DNA from: Chrysopilus asiliformis
Lineage: Eukaryota; Arthropoda; Insecta; Diptera; Rhagionidae
DNA length: 64,000 nucleotides
Reading direction: 5' to 3'
Assembly: GCA_964034945.1 (NCBI GenBank)
Contig: OZ035962.1
Coordinates: forward strand, 20,617,530 to 20,681,529
The notes below the pieces were generated by a model. The model made no database searches. It was not told where the DNA came from and saw nothing but the letters and a program-made list of their open reading frames with translations. Both the position numbers and the translations under genes were made by a program. Of the stretch, positions 34,912 to 46,850 are shown in pieces. Position 1 is the first letter of the stretch, and every line of letters starts with the position of its first letter.

Positions 34912-35450
34912 TATACTCTACATACTATATCATATAGGAGTATATTCGATTTAGTATACCGTTTGTAACGCATCGAACCAATCATTGGGCACAAAAATTA
35001 ACTACACCAGGGTGTTAGGGATGACAAAAGATTTTGATTTTCGCATGTCCGTCCGTCTGTCTGCCTATCCGTCTGTGAACACCATAACATTTGAAAAAAA
35101 AATGAGCTAGAGACCTGATATTTTGCATAATTACGTCTCTCGTAAATGGGTCGGCTATGTTCTTGAGTGGGCAAAATCGGACCATTCCTTCCCCCTCCCC
35201 ATACAAACGAAAGCGTTTTTGCAATTTTCTCGAAAACCGTGGGTCATATTGAAAAATTTATGAAGGTAAAATGTCTTTAGAATAGGATTTTACATAACTC
35301 ATCCATACACCAAAATCCTATCAGACCACTCTCTCCTTCTCTCCTATGCCAATTGAGTTTTTTTCTTCTATTTTCTCGAAACGTTGAGTCCTTTCCTCCT
35401 CTCGAATACAAATGGATTTTTTTTAAAGAAAATGTTTGTCTGTCCTTATC
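34912..35450 (-). repeat. Family B repeat, longest copy
   Basis: Opens with TATACTCTACATACTATATC, then ACCGTTTGTAACGCATCG, where family A has ACCGTTTGTAACGCCAAG. A CCGTCCGTCTGTCTGCC tract and CCTCCCCATACAAACG follow. This confirms that A and B are diverged relatives. Confidence 0.65.
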
Positions 35451-36334
35451 ACTGACTTATATACAATGGCCATAGCATCCGAGCCGAAAAATGGCATGGC
35501 AGCAGATTTAACTTTGAGATTCTGTAGTCGCCAACCTAATTGTACTCGTAAACATTTTGCGTTATACAAATTTCATGTCAATTCACCTGCAGTCATCTTC
35601 AAATTACATGAAAATTACATAGATATTTAGTCTTTTCTTGCTAAATCTAGTAGGCACAATTGATTCTTCAAAAATGCGAAAAAAATCAGTGCAAAACGCA
35701 AATGTTAAACTTTTTCACTTGAAAGTTAAAGTTGAGAGTCCCCTGCTGTCATTTCTGCAGCAGCCAGCTGTCATTTATGCCAAACACATATATTGATCTT
35801 TCTTTCTCTTACCGATCGCCTTGTTTCTCACACGAGAATGAAAAATTGCCAACTCGTGTTTTATATGAATGACATCTGGTAGTATTTTGGCGCAAATTTA
35901 TTTGAATGTGTCGCGATGTGAAAAGTATAATAATAAGTTTGAAGTGCAATTTTAATTTTTTAATTAGAATCAATCAAATATGTTATGTCCTTCGAAATAG
36001 ACACGTTTGTTTTATACACTCCATTTGGCATTTTTTTTGTTTTATACACTCCATTTGAAGAATATGTCAGGAACTATTCAACATAACCTCAAACATCAAC
36101 AGATGATTTGATTAGTTGGCCACCCTATTTCTTCAAACAAGGTTGCTAACACATCCCTATGTACTCGTCAAGGTTGGTAATGATATCAAAGGGATCCATT
36201 TTGAAAGTGAGAGTCAAAATGTGCGTAAGAGAATCTAGCTGTGTTTCGCGCTATTCGATTTCTTAGCGTATTATAGGAGATTATACTTCCATTGTATATA
36301 CTTCGTTGGTCCTTATATAGAGTTTTTGATGATT
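35451..36334. other. Unclassified sequence with a short direct repeat
   Basis: No gene recognised. TTTGTTTTATACACTCCATTTG occurs at 36006-36027 and again at 36036-36057. Confidence 0.35.
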
Positions 36335-36575
36335 GGCCTCTGGTAATTGTAGCTTTTCTTATGTTTTAAATGCATCTTTTTGAAAATTTCTCGAAAACTA
36401 TTTATGTAAAATAAAATGCAAATGAAAATAAAATTTTCTAAAATTTTTACTTTAACCGTTTTTACGTATCTCGCGAGATATTTGAAAAAATATTATTTTT
36501 TACATAGTTTTTCCGAAACTAAATATTGCAAAGGAAAGTTTTGTGTTGATCACAACTAATATTTTTTGTTTGTTT
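36335..36575 (+). repeat. Family B end joined to family C 3' part
   Basis: TTGATGATTGGCC…AGCTTTTCTTATGTTTT (B end) is followed by TCTCGAAAACTAT… AAGTTTTGTGTTGATCACAAC (C end). Confidence 0.5.
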
Positions 36576-38380
36576 GTTATTAAAATAATCTGAGCTGGTA
36601 ACATTAAACTGCATACATAAAGTATTCTACTCTAACCTCAATTATGAATCTGTGAAAAGTTTCTCGGCTTACTGTGGCATACTAACTGATTACAGTAGGC
36701 GCAGTCTAGCAATATCGAAATCGTTATCGATATTCGTTAGCCAGTGTGGCATCTGCGTAACAGCCAACGCAATATGTGATGACAATAAATTACAATGGCT
36801 TATAAAATTAATCTTGACGGTTCTTCATCCTAAAATACCAAAAAAAACACGTCGTTTTTAAAAGGCCTTTTTAAACCATTATACGGAAAAGATAAAAACA
36901 GTCATTTTCACCTAAAAAAATATGATGAAAAAGCATATTTAACTGCTGAAAATAAATCTAATTCACTAATTTTACATTATCCTTTTACATATAAACGTAC
37001 ACCGGGTCAATTAGCTAACAACACTAAGTAAGTTGGGTATTAAGTATTTTTATTAAACACCTAATTTTGCTTTATTTCGCTTTATCGTCCTCATCCAGGT
37101 TGTCTTGTGTTATTATTTTCCTTTCATCAGCACCGCCGTAGAATTTTCGCAGGATAAGGGGTTGTATCTGGTGGAGCAAGTCGAGGCAATTAATTATATT
37201 TGCCCCCAAGCAGGTGGCGCACGAAAAGTGTTATCCTTATTTAAAATTACTTTATTTAAAGCTAAGAGCTGTTTTATGCTTTAATAAGACGAGAGGTAGA
37301 TTCCAGCCATGCTTAAAACTGTATAATGCTGAAAAGCTACAGTGGCAACTAAGGGCCCTTTGAGAATCCTTTACGTAGTTTAAATTGCGTTCTGTTCCGG
37401 TGGAAATGATCCCTAATGAACGCCATCAGGACGTACATGGGTTTTACGTACATAAAGATTTACTAGAATCGTTTTAGAGCTATTGAATTTTTTTTTGTCG
37501 TTGTCAATGTGAGTTCGTTTCATCATCTACGTTTCATCATTCCCTTTTAAGCATTAAAATATCCTATTTGAGTTCATGTTTTCACAGAAATTCAAAGCAG
37601 ACGGTCCTAAAAACATATTTAATGACTTCAATAAAAAAATTCAACATTGAATGTAGTAAGGATTTGAATGGAGGTTGTATGATACGGAAGGCAACGACCT
37701 ATCATCGGTCCCTTATGAGCTTGATGGACTGAAATGAAATGCTTTCCCGGATGTTAATTACGGAATACCTGCTGGATGGCTAAAGCGTAATGTTAAAAGT
37801 TTATGCATAAATTTTATCCATTGTCGTCAGGCTCTCAAAAGTCTCTTTGAAAGTAGGCTAAAAGAAAGCTAAATCAGATTAGCGAAAATAGACCAGAAGG
37901 AATTTCCTAACTGAATTTGTAATTTTCACCAAGCACCCATATATGACTGTAGAGCGGATTTTATGCAATTAGTACTAACGCGCCCTTTTAATTTGTTATT
38001 GTAATCCTGAATGTTAAAATGCTTATTACACTCTGGGCTTAATGTAAAAATTCTCATTTCACCGATATTTGTGCCATTTTCATAAAATTCTCCATTTTAA
38101 ATGTTGACTCTTTATTAGAATGACAGCTCAGGTAATTCCATAGGTATTAAAATGGAACAGCGAAAAGTCAAGGTTTTCGCAAATTTTTGGAATTCTTGAA
38201 ATTGCTGAAATCATTAAATATCGTGTATAAACTTCTTCAGTTGCATAGAAAAACAAAATCAGTCAATTGAGCTGTTTGTGTGTGTGTGTTTGTGTGTGTG
38301 TGTATTTATATTTCCAATTAGATTAGAGTTACATTTTCATATTTCCCAAAAATCCTCTACGAATTCTCCGAAGATTTGAC
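36576..38380. other. Unclassified sequence
   Basis: No supported gene. A TG-rich microsatellite (GTGTGTGTGTTTGTGTGTG) lies at 38277-38305. Confidence 0.35.
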
Positions 38381-38384
38381 ATTT

Positions 38385-38870
38385 TTTCCGCATGTCCAGC
38401 CGTCTGTCTGTCTGTCGGTGTGTCCGTCTGTCCGTGAACACCAAGGATTGAGCTAGAGACTTGAAATTTTGTCTAGTTACGTTTCATGTGAATGGCTAGG
38501 CTAAGTTCTTGCATGGGCAAAATCGGACCATTCCTTCCCTCCTCCCCCATATAACCAAAAAAGTTATATGCAATTTTCTAGAAAACGATGAGTCATATTG
38601 AAAAATTTATGATGGTAAAATGTGTTTAAAATAGGATTTTACATAACTCAGCCATACATCAAAATCCAATCGGATCACTGGTTCCCTGTCTTCCATGAAA
38701 ATGGAATACTGTTTTCCTATTTTCTCGAAAACTGTGCGTCGTACCGACAAATTTATAAAAAATACAAAACGTGTTTAGAATATGATTTTACATAACTTAT
38801 TTATACATCAAAATCCAGTTGGACCACTCCTTCCCCCTCTCCTATACAAATGAATGTAGCTTTCTTCTGT
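38385..38870 (-). repeat. Family B repeat
   Basis: CCGCATGTCCAGCCGTCTG tract, GAGCTAGAGACTTGAAATTT, ATCGGACCATTCCTTCCC, GATTTTACATAACTC in order. Confidence 0.6.
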
Positions 38871-38983
38871 TTCTTCCAAATTTTAATGACATTTGAGTGA
38901 AACTAGATTTGCTAAAAATTCCAGTAAAGTTTTTTAAGTAAATTTTCCGAATGAGCCATAAATAGAATAATCATAAATAATCA

Positions 38984-39065
38984 TACGTCCTGGATTATCC
39001 GGGGTAGTCTCGGATTTAGATATATTGCCCCGATGTTAGCAGACATGTTGGCAGAAGTTACCAGA
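38984..39065 (+). repeat. Family P fragment
   Basis: CATACGTCCTGGATTATCC and TCTCGGATTTAG align with 7264-7310. Confidence 0.4.
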
Positions 39066-39314
39066 TGGTTTTAACCTCAAAAACCTCTTAACTTAAGAGG
39101 ACCTCGCCGACCGTTTTTAGGAAAATACCTCGAACTTTTCGGAATTTTCTTTAACAATGAAAAAAAAATTTATAAACTTTCTTCCAACATATTTGAAAAA
39201 ACCGTTCCAGAATTAGCATTTAGAATTAACTGTGTAAACAAACAGATCAGAAAAATTCTTAGGAGTGTCAAAAACGTTTACTCTATTAGTAAAATTCACC
39301 AATAGAAAAGTTAA

Positions 39315-39594
39315 AGGCCGCCCTCCATTACCATGACTTCGGCAACTGCAAAAAAATAGAGACACATTTATGTGAAGATACGTTGACGAGAAAGGGAGAT
39401 AAGAATCAACTGCAAAAATTTGTCGGCAACTGCAAGAATAATTTCCCCTGTTTTTTATGGCGATTTTATGGCGATTTCTACTACAATCACACATTGTCCC
39501 TGTAAGTGAATAGTAAGATCTACATAAGTCTATCTTGCTCTAGTTTTCTGCATTTTTTTGCACTTACAGAAGTCATGGTAATGGAGGAAAGCCT
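39315..39594. mobile_element. MITE, 280 bp, TAA-flanked
   Basis: TAA at 39312-39314 and 39595-39597. Ends AGGCCGCCCTCCATTACC and (inverse) AGGCTTTCCTCCATTACC, continuing as ATGACTTC and a …GCAAAAAAAT phrase on both arms. A 3-bp TAA duplication fits PIF/Harbinger. Confidence 0.7.
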
Positions 39595-39654
39595 TAATTC
39601 GTAATTGATTTATTTAGAAAAGTTTGAACTCTCCTCTCTGACCGCCGGAAAAAA

Positions 39655-40060
39655 ATGGTTCAAACTGGGTTTTGATGTACGGATAAGCTATGTAAAATCG
39701 TATTCTAAAGACATTTTATTCCCATAAATTTTTCAATTCGACTCACCGTTTTCGAGGAAATTGTGAACAACTGTTTAATTTGAATGAGGGAGGAGGGAAG
39801 GAATGGTCCTAATAGCCTTTTACGAGAAACGCAAATATACAAAAGTCTCTAGCTTAATTCTTTCGAAAGTTATGATGTTGACGGACAGACGGACATACAG
39901 ACAGACAGACGGACATGCGGAAATCAAAAACTTTTGTCATCCCTAACATTCTGGTGTAGTTCATTTTTGTGTCCGAGGATTGGTTCGATGCGTTACAAAC
40001 AATGCTAAATTTAACATACTTCTATACGGTTCTCATATACAAGTAGAGTATAAACATTGT
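39655..40060 (+). repeat. Family B repeat with both GACA tract and 3' end
   Basis: GTCTCTAGCTTAATTC, ACGGACAGACGGACATAC tract, GGTTCGATGCGTTACAAAC, ending CAAGTAGAGTATA. Confidence 0.6.
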
Positions 40061-41046
40061 TTGCTACAAAAAATATTAATCGTAAGTTCATTATGAGCTA
40101 ATGATATAATATATTAATAACAAATAACTGACAATGTGCCTTTAAATTCCATTAAAATTCGTAAGCAAAACGTTTTTGGAAAAACATCTTTAAATTCCGT
40201 AAGCTATTTGCTTTTACATTTTCTTCGTCAACATTCAGAATCGGCTCCCTATACTCTAATATGTTATGCAAGAGGAAAAAATCCATTTAATAGTATTTTA
40301 TTGAGTTACTTATCACGCATTTTCCATGAACGTCTGACGCGGATGCTATATCGGAGGCATAAGAAAAACCAGTCTGCCGCTTCCGATTTCCACGATTTTA
40401 ACAACGAAACGTTACGGAACCTTTTTCTTCGTTGTCCTTGATGGGATAATGTTTCAAAGAATAAGTGAATATTGCCATTTAAGTACGTAGCGATGTTAGA
40501 TCGTGTATAAAATTCTCAAAGTATATCGATATTCAATTACTCTCGAAGCACAGAGAAAGTTTTTTTTATTGTGCCTCCACATCCTTTCACCCCAATGATA
40601 TGAGAAAGACGAGCAAGGAAAAATTCACATTTGCACTTTATTGCCGTTTTAGGTTGAAGGTAAATTGTCGCGTTACAATGTCGTAATCCACTTCTTAATA
40701 TTCTAATTAGATGTAAATTGTTTGGGAAGATGTGATTTTTTTTCTATAAACTTTTGAGATTAATAAAATCTATAAACGTGTTTACAGCATCGTTTGTCTT
40801 AAATTACTTTAGCTATAGTAAAATATAATTAATGAAAGTAACAACAAATTGAGATAGAGGCTGAGGTTTTGGCACAGAACAGGCTTTTTTAAGAGTTAAA
40901 CCTCGTTTTTTTATCGAAAGTAAAACTCAATTTGAACTACTCATTTTTCCCGCTTATTATACGGGAATAAAAAAAATACTGGGATAATAAAATTCCAGTG
41001 TTTTTATTTATTTCCCCAGCAATAATTGATTGTATTTTTTAATAAA
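40061..41046. other. Unclassified sequence
   Basis: A 101-codon frame at 40136-40441 (plus) was examined; it has no recognisable motif and is not called. A short repeat shared with 25008-25075 lies at 40850-40920. Confidence 0.3.
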
Positions 41047-41056
41047 ATTACTATGA

Positions 41057-41543
41057 GGGTATTCACAATCCTCTTTTAATTTTCGGTATTGGGTATTTTC
41101 GGTAATATTAAAAGACTGAAAATATTCTGCTGTGAACATCCCACAGCACAGATTTGAGAACAGCGCTTTTATTTGATACGTGACCAAATCATGAACTGCG
41201 AATTTGATTTAAAATATATCACATACCTTTAAATCCATGTTTGATGTATTCTTTTGAATTTCTATTGTGGCAACGGCTATCAAAATTGAAAAAAATTGCA
41301 GTCCGATGAGATAACCAGCGAAAAAATTTGACAACTAAAAACATTACTAGCGCCACTCGCGGTTGATTCTTGATACCGAATACCGAGGCTGAAAAACACG
41401 ACTCGAGGCATGTCTACAATTACCGAATCCGGTAATTCATTTTTACATGAACCAAGTTACCGTCTCGGTAAAAATCTGTTAAATTTGACTGAATTACCGA
41501 GCGGTAAATTTACCCGCATTTTAAAAGAAGACTGTGAATTCCC
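41057..41543 (-). mobile_element. Family E MITE, copy 2
   Basis: Inverse of 12619-13099 over its whole length. GGGTATTCACAATCC opens it and GACTGTGAATTCCC closes it. Flanks read TAT on both sides of GAGGG…CCCTC, a possible 3-bp duplication. The ATGGATTTAAAG/GTATGT segment is conserved. Confidence 0.75.
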
Positions 41544-41548
41544 TCTAT

Positions 41549-41695
41549 GCTTCAGTAAATTTTACCGCCGTTCAGTTCAGTAAAATTTACTGGGAAAACA
41601 GTAAAGAAAAGTATATTTACTGTTTTCCCCAGTAAAATCTCAGCAAAATTTCACTAAGGGAATTTACCGTGAAAACCGCGTCTTGTTTAGAATTT
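41549..41695. repeat. CAGTAAA-dyad family, right-end fragment
   Basis: TTTACTGGGAAAACAGTAAA and TTTACTGTTTTCCCCAGT, then GCGTCTTGTTTAGAATTTA. Same order as 5300-5454. It abuts MITE E copy 2. Confidence 0.6.
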
Positions 41696-42795
41696 ACACT
41701 GGAACCTCGGTTCGTGAACTGAATTCTTTTCTGAAGAGTGTTCATAAATCGTGGCGCTAACAAACCGAGACGTTCACAAACCAAAACAACTTTTCCTATA
41801 CAAATCATTGCAAAATGAATTAATCCGTTTCCCAAGATTCGATATCAAACCTATACTTTAGGCTGAAAATCATAAATATGCAATCCTCAAAAATGCATAA
41901 AATCATAGGCAAAATAAATAAACTGAATCGGTAGGCAAAATAAAGACGAAAAGTTAAAGTGATTTTCCTTTCCAAAGAAGGAGTTAAGTCTTAAGTAGGA
42001 GGTGGTATATCGTCACTCAAATATTACAAATTTTCTCTACGAGGTTTAATGTTTCATAATTGATTGAGTACGTGGTCGACATTACCCGATTTCCATTAGG
42101 CGGAAACCATCCTTAAAAGACAAATTCAAATAACATAAATCTGCGTGGAATAAAACTTTTAAAAGGATCAAATATTTACTTTTAGCACAATTCCTTTTTG
42201 CTACAAAATGTGTGAGCAAATTGGAATGCAAATCTTTTTGAATAATGAAAACGAGACAACTTTAACAATAATTCTGGGTAGAACTAAATTTCTAGAGGAA
42301 AATATGCAAATATTTCTGAATAACAGTAAAAACCCAAAGTTTAAATAAACGCCCCCAGAGCAATTATTGAAACGATTCTGTCATATTTTTTTTCTGTTTT
42401 TAGATTTCAGGGCGATTTGTTTTCGTACTTTATTCACGTTATGATTTGGAAAAAAAATTCTGCTTATCGATTTGTTTGAATGTTTTGCAGCATTTGAAAT
42501 TTACTTAATGATTTTCCATGCTGTTCCAACAATTTTCCATGCGATGGAAATGGCATTAGCCACAAATACCAGCTTCGGCCCAAACAACATATTTTGACCT
42601 CGTCAGATACAACTATAAGAACTCTAGTTGTATTACAGGATTTGAATTCGATGGAGATTTTGCGTTTCGATTGAAGCTATTAAACTCCAATCATCGTCTT
42701 AATTCATTGGGTGAATTATTTTAAACCCTATAACAAGTTCTATGATTGACATTTGGTTTGTTTTGATCGTTACATTAGTTTTCTTCATTACAATT
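41696..42795. other. Unclassified AT-rich sequence
   Basis: No supported gene or bounded repeat. Confidence 0.35.
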
Positions 42796-42799
42796 TAAA

Positions 42800-43060
42800 A
42801 TATAAGAAAAGCTACAACTGTAAGGGCGAATCATCAAATACTCAGACAGAATTTATCTTTAAAAAAATCCACTTGTATTGGAGAGAGGGGAAGGGAGGAG
42901 TCCGATTAAATTTGGATGTGTTAACCGGTTATGTAAAATCATATTCTAAAGACATTTCACCTTTATAACTTTTTCGATGCGATGCACCGTTTCCGAGAAA
43001 ATCGCCAAAAACTATTTTATCTGAAAGGAGAGAGGAGAAGAAATGGTCTTATTGAATTGT
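42800..43060 (+). repeat. Family B fragment
   Basis: GAGAGGGGAAGGGAGG run, GTAAAATCATATTCTAAAG and CGATGCACCGTTTCCGAG. Lacks the GACA tract. Confidence 0.45.
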
Positions 43061-43114
43061 GAAGTATGGCAAAGTTATGTTTTACATTATTTCAGACATT
43101 TGTTTCTATATTTT

Positions 43115-43277
43115 TATACCCGTATGGTGAAACCAAAGGGTATATTAACTTTGCCTTACCGTTTGTAACGCCAAGATCCCGTCATCACACACAAAAATGA
43201 ATTACATCAGTGTGTTTAGAATGATAAAAAAAATTGAATTTAGCATGTCCGTCCGTCTGTCCGTCTGTCTGTCCGTC

Positions 43278-43308
<31 letters not shown>

Positions 43309-43686
43309 GGCGCGGATTGCGGGCGCACGGATTGAGCTAGAGACTTGAAATTTTGCGCAGATTCGTTTTTCATAAAATGCGAGGCTAAGTTCGTTAATGG
43401 GCAAAAATGGATCATTAGGGGGGGTACCCCCCATACGAACGAAAACGGTTTTTGTGAATATCTCAAAAACGGTGCATCTTATCAAAAAAGTCCAAGAACA
43501 AAAGTTATTTAGGATATGATTCTACATAAAACTCCCATACATCAAAATCCGATTGGAAAAAATTTTAAAAAATCTTATTGGGAAGTTTGACTTCAAAGTG
43601 GAATTTTGGTACAACTGAATTTTGATACAACAACTGTTCGCCGAACAATGCCATATCACCATACGGGTTTTCAATAATTGCCAGAT
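43115..43686 (-). repeat. Family A repeat, one-ended copy
   Basis: Terminus TATACCCGTATGGTGAAACC, CCGTCCGTCTGTC tract, GGGGGGTACCCCCC palindrome. Breaks off at AATTGCCAGAT, where family B text follows. Confidence 0.7.
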
Positions 43687-43915
43687 TTCGAGAAAAGTGC
43701 AAAAAACTGTTTCGTTTAGATGGCAGCATGGGTGACCGTACTTGTCACTCTTATTTATGAGAAACAGAACTGTAAAAAATTTAAAGTCTCTAGCTTTCGA
43801 AAAGTATGGTGTTCTCGTACGGACATGCGGAAATCTCAAACACCCTGATGTAGTTCATTTTTGTGTCGGACGATTGGTTCGATGCGTAACAAACATTATA
43901 CTAAAGGCTCGTGCA
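43687..43915 (+). repeat. Family B fragment fused to family A
   Basis: TTCGAGAAAAGTGCAAAAAAC … GTCTCTAGCTTTCG … GGACATGCGGAAATC … GGTTCGATGCGTAAC. The join to family A lies at their shared region, so it may reflect recombination between the relatives. Confidence 0.45.
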
Positions 43916-43989
43916 TACAGAAAGCGATCTGTCGCGGCGAGCACAGATCGCTCGTTTACCGCAGATAACGTTTATATAAAATAACTGAC

Positions 43990-44470
43990 CCTACGTTGCC
44001 AGCTAAAAGTTGTTTGTATAAATTTTAGAATGCCAAAAAACCATAAATAACTTAAAAAGTTTTGGGGAAAAAATGTTATCCTTACAGGACCTTACGTTTC
44101 GAATTTCTAAAATCTAACACCGGATTCGTGATCAGCGGCCCTGAAAACCTCCCAAAGCCTGTTTTTGCGAGAAAAAATTGGAAAAAGGACATTTCCGTTA
44201 TCCTTTCAGGACCTTCCGTTTTGAAATTTGAAAATCTAATACCGGATTCGTAATCATCGACCTCAAAAACCCCATAATGCGAGTTTTGTAATCTCAAACC
44301 AGCCAACAGACCAACAGACAAACTTCCATTTTTATATATGTATATAGATAGATAGGGGGGGGGGGGTTACTGAGGAGTGCTCCGGAAATGTTTTTAAATG
44401 CAAAATTGAGATGTCGAAATTCTTCATGATCATTATATTTTATCATACTACATACTACGTATAAGAAAGT
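43990..44470 (+). repeat. Family O repeat with an H/C-type end
   Basis: Two modules of about 130 bp with CCTTACAGGACCTTACG / CCTTTCAGGACCTTCCG and ACCGGATTCGT. They end in CAGACCAACAGACAAAC, a G9 run at 44355, and the inverse of the family H start (ACTACGTATAAGAAAGTAAA). Confidence 0.5.
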
Positions 44471-44907
44471 AAAAAAAGAGAATATGAATAGTGAACTATC
44501 ATGTTAACCGATTCGTCATACACCATTTTAAAAATACAAACAAAAATAAATTGAAATTTCACGTGCTGCATATTTTATCGTATCCGTTATTAAATTGTTC
44601 TTGTGGAAAACAATTCTCTTTCGTCCTTTGTTTTGAATATATAATTTTCAAGCTTGCCTTTTAGACTAAGGAAAAACCTTTTTATAGTAAAATTCCTGCT
44701 ATTATCCAATTTTGTTTGGATGGCTATGAAATTCTGCAACGCAAATTCATTCAGGGCTTGAGAAAAACGATTTTATTAATAAATATTTTGTCAAACTACT
44801 TTTGAAGTTCGAAGGACTATATAAATATTACTGTCCCTCTTAAACCCAATAAAATAGAGTACACCTCAAATAATACCTATCGCAGCATAAAATTATAAAC
44901 AAATTCC
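44471..44907. other. Unclassified AT-rich sequence
   Basis: No feature seen. Confidence 0.35.
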
Positions 44908-45002
44908 ATTTTTACTTAACGACAAGCTTTGGTTGCTTTTCTATTACCTGCAGGGCGTGCAGGTAATAGAAAAGCAACCAAAGCTTGTCGTTAAGTAAAA
45001 AT
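44908..45002. repeat. Perfect 45-bp hairpin with a 5-nt loop
   Basis: The arm TTTTTACTTAACGACAAG… (44909-44952) is exactly inverted at 44958-45001, plus one further pair (44908/45002). The loop is GGGCG. There are no mismatches. It could be a minimal MITE, a hairpin-RNA source, or an assembly or cloning artefact. Confidence 0.9.
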
Positions 45003-45730
45003 ATCACATAAATAGTTATTGTAGATAACCACTCATGGCTTCACCCCTCTAGGTACATGCTAGTCAAGGAATGTCCTCGATTATACGTACAAAATAAATT
45101 CCATAAAATTATATAAAAACGCTTTGTAATTCTGCCTGTTGAAAGCGGAATGAAAATCATTCCACGACACTATAGAGAAGAAATTTGCATTTATTTGATA
45201 TTCGTTTATTTGTGTGTAAGGATGTGTCATTTAAGCTCGAAAGGAGTTAAAATGATTAAAATTTTAATATCGGTGCATTCTTTGTTTTAAGGTCAGTTGT
45301 ATATCAGGAATTTATGTGACATTTTATATCTTGGCAATAATTTATTCATCGAATGACATTTCTGAATATAAATTGAGAACTGGTCGGGAAATTTCAAGAA
45401 AATGCTTATTGGTGGTTCTGGAAAATTCAAAGAAAAACAATTACAGTGTGGAAGTGTAATGAGAGCATTTCAGTTATTACATACTGCCCAATGTTCTTCG
45501 TTTAGAAACATTTAAAAAAGTCCAAAATCTTTTAACGGACATGTTGAGAGTTAATGGTTCTTTTGCAAAAATGTAGCACTCTCAAAAATTAAAAAAAAAC
45601 ACCGAACAATATGGATCCGGTGCGACACAACTGCTCTTTACAAAAAGGAACATGACAAAACTTGAGAGTTTCCACTGTGAAAAATGGCTACAAAAATGGA
45701 AAAATTCGGATATTTCACGGAGAGAAATGC

Positions 45731-45886
45731 AAATAGGAATATACGAGACATTGGACTTTCTTCTGCAACGATTCCCTACAAATAGGGGATCATTCCTATA
45801 ACTTTAGGAAAATTTCCTATTTTTTGGCCACTTTTGTTTAGGAATCATTATCAAAAAATTTCATTTTCTCGTATATTCCTATTTTT
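45731..45886. repeat. Short inverted repeat (AATAGGAATATACGAGA)
   Basis: AAATAGGAATATACGAGA near 45730-45747 is inverted at about 45868-45885. The interior has further TTCCTATTTTT/AATAGG phrases that can pair. Probably a small MITE of about 155 bp. Confidence 0.5.
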
Positions 45887-45998
45887 TAGGAATCTGTATA
45901 TAAATATCAATATGTAAGAACATTGGGACGAAAATAATGGGAATCATTCCCATCGTAGAATAGAAATAAATCCTATTTTCATTATTTCCATTTCATAG

Positions 45999-46318
45999 TT
46001 GATTTTGCGTTAAGTTCGTTCGTGATTAATTCAGTTAAGGACACATCAAGCTGATACAATCTCCATTGCTTAATTTAACTATAATTGGCGTAAACAAATG
46101 ATCACGTTCGTTGTCAACTAGCGACTACGTTCATTGTCAAATTCAAAAAAAACTAACTCTTTCAAGTTTACAGCGAACGTGATCGCTAATTGATAATGAA
46201 CGTGGTCATTTAATCACACAAAGTTTAATTCAATTAATCAATGAAAATTGTATCGTTTTGATAAACGACTATGTGTCCTTAGTTAAATTAAACCCGAACG
46301 AAGTTGACGCAAAATCAA
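45999..46318. mobile_element. MITE, 320 bp, long inverted arms
   Basis: TTGATTTTGCGTTAAGTTCG and (inverse) TTGATTTTGCGTCAACTTCG begin arms of well over 100 bp that share AAGGACACAT, CAATTTTCATTG-like and CACGTTCATTGTCAA lines. No clear target duplication. Confidence 0.65.
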
Positions 46319-46377
46319 TTAATCAAATTTCTCTCCGAAAACATTTGAAGAGCTTTCCTCTTTTTTAAAGCTTTTAG

Positions 46378-46850
46378 TTAGCTTGCCTTCGTATCTGTCT
46401 GTCTGTTTGTCTGTTACGGTCAAATTTTGGAATCTAAATTGGACCCACTTTCACTCATCCGATTGCACACATACGTAACTCCTTTGACTTGACAGTACAA
46501 TATTTTCAATACTTCGTCCTTGTAAGGATATGGGAAGATCCTGTAAGGACAATGTGATTATCTTTTTCCTCAAATTTCCCGGGAAAAATCTCATCTGGGG
46601 GTTTTCGGAATTTTTGGGGGGTTTTGGAGCCCTGTTAGGAAAACGTGATAATCCTCTTCCTTAAATTTCCCAGGAAAAATCTCATGTGGGGGTTTTTAAG
46701 ATTGCTGCATTCGATTCTTGCGTTAAGAAGTTTGTAAGAATAACAGAAAGTCCTGTTAGGACAACATGATTATCCTTTTTCTTAAATTTTTGGGGTCGCT
46801 GAATCCGATTCTGGAGCCAAAAAGTATGTAAGGAAATTTCAGAGGATATA
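46378..46850 (-). repeat. Family O repeat
   Basis: CTGTCTGTCTGTTTGTCTG tract, then repeated GATCCTGTAAGGACAA / GTCCTGTTAGGACAAC and CCGGGAAAAATCTCAT modules (three in tandem, about 115 bp each). Confidence 0.55.

Noticed and set aside
40136..40441. 101-codon plus-strand frame
   Set aside because: Composition is passable but no domain, exon boundary or regulatory sign supports it.
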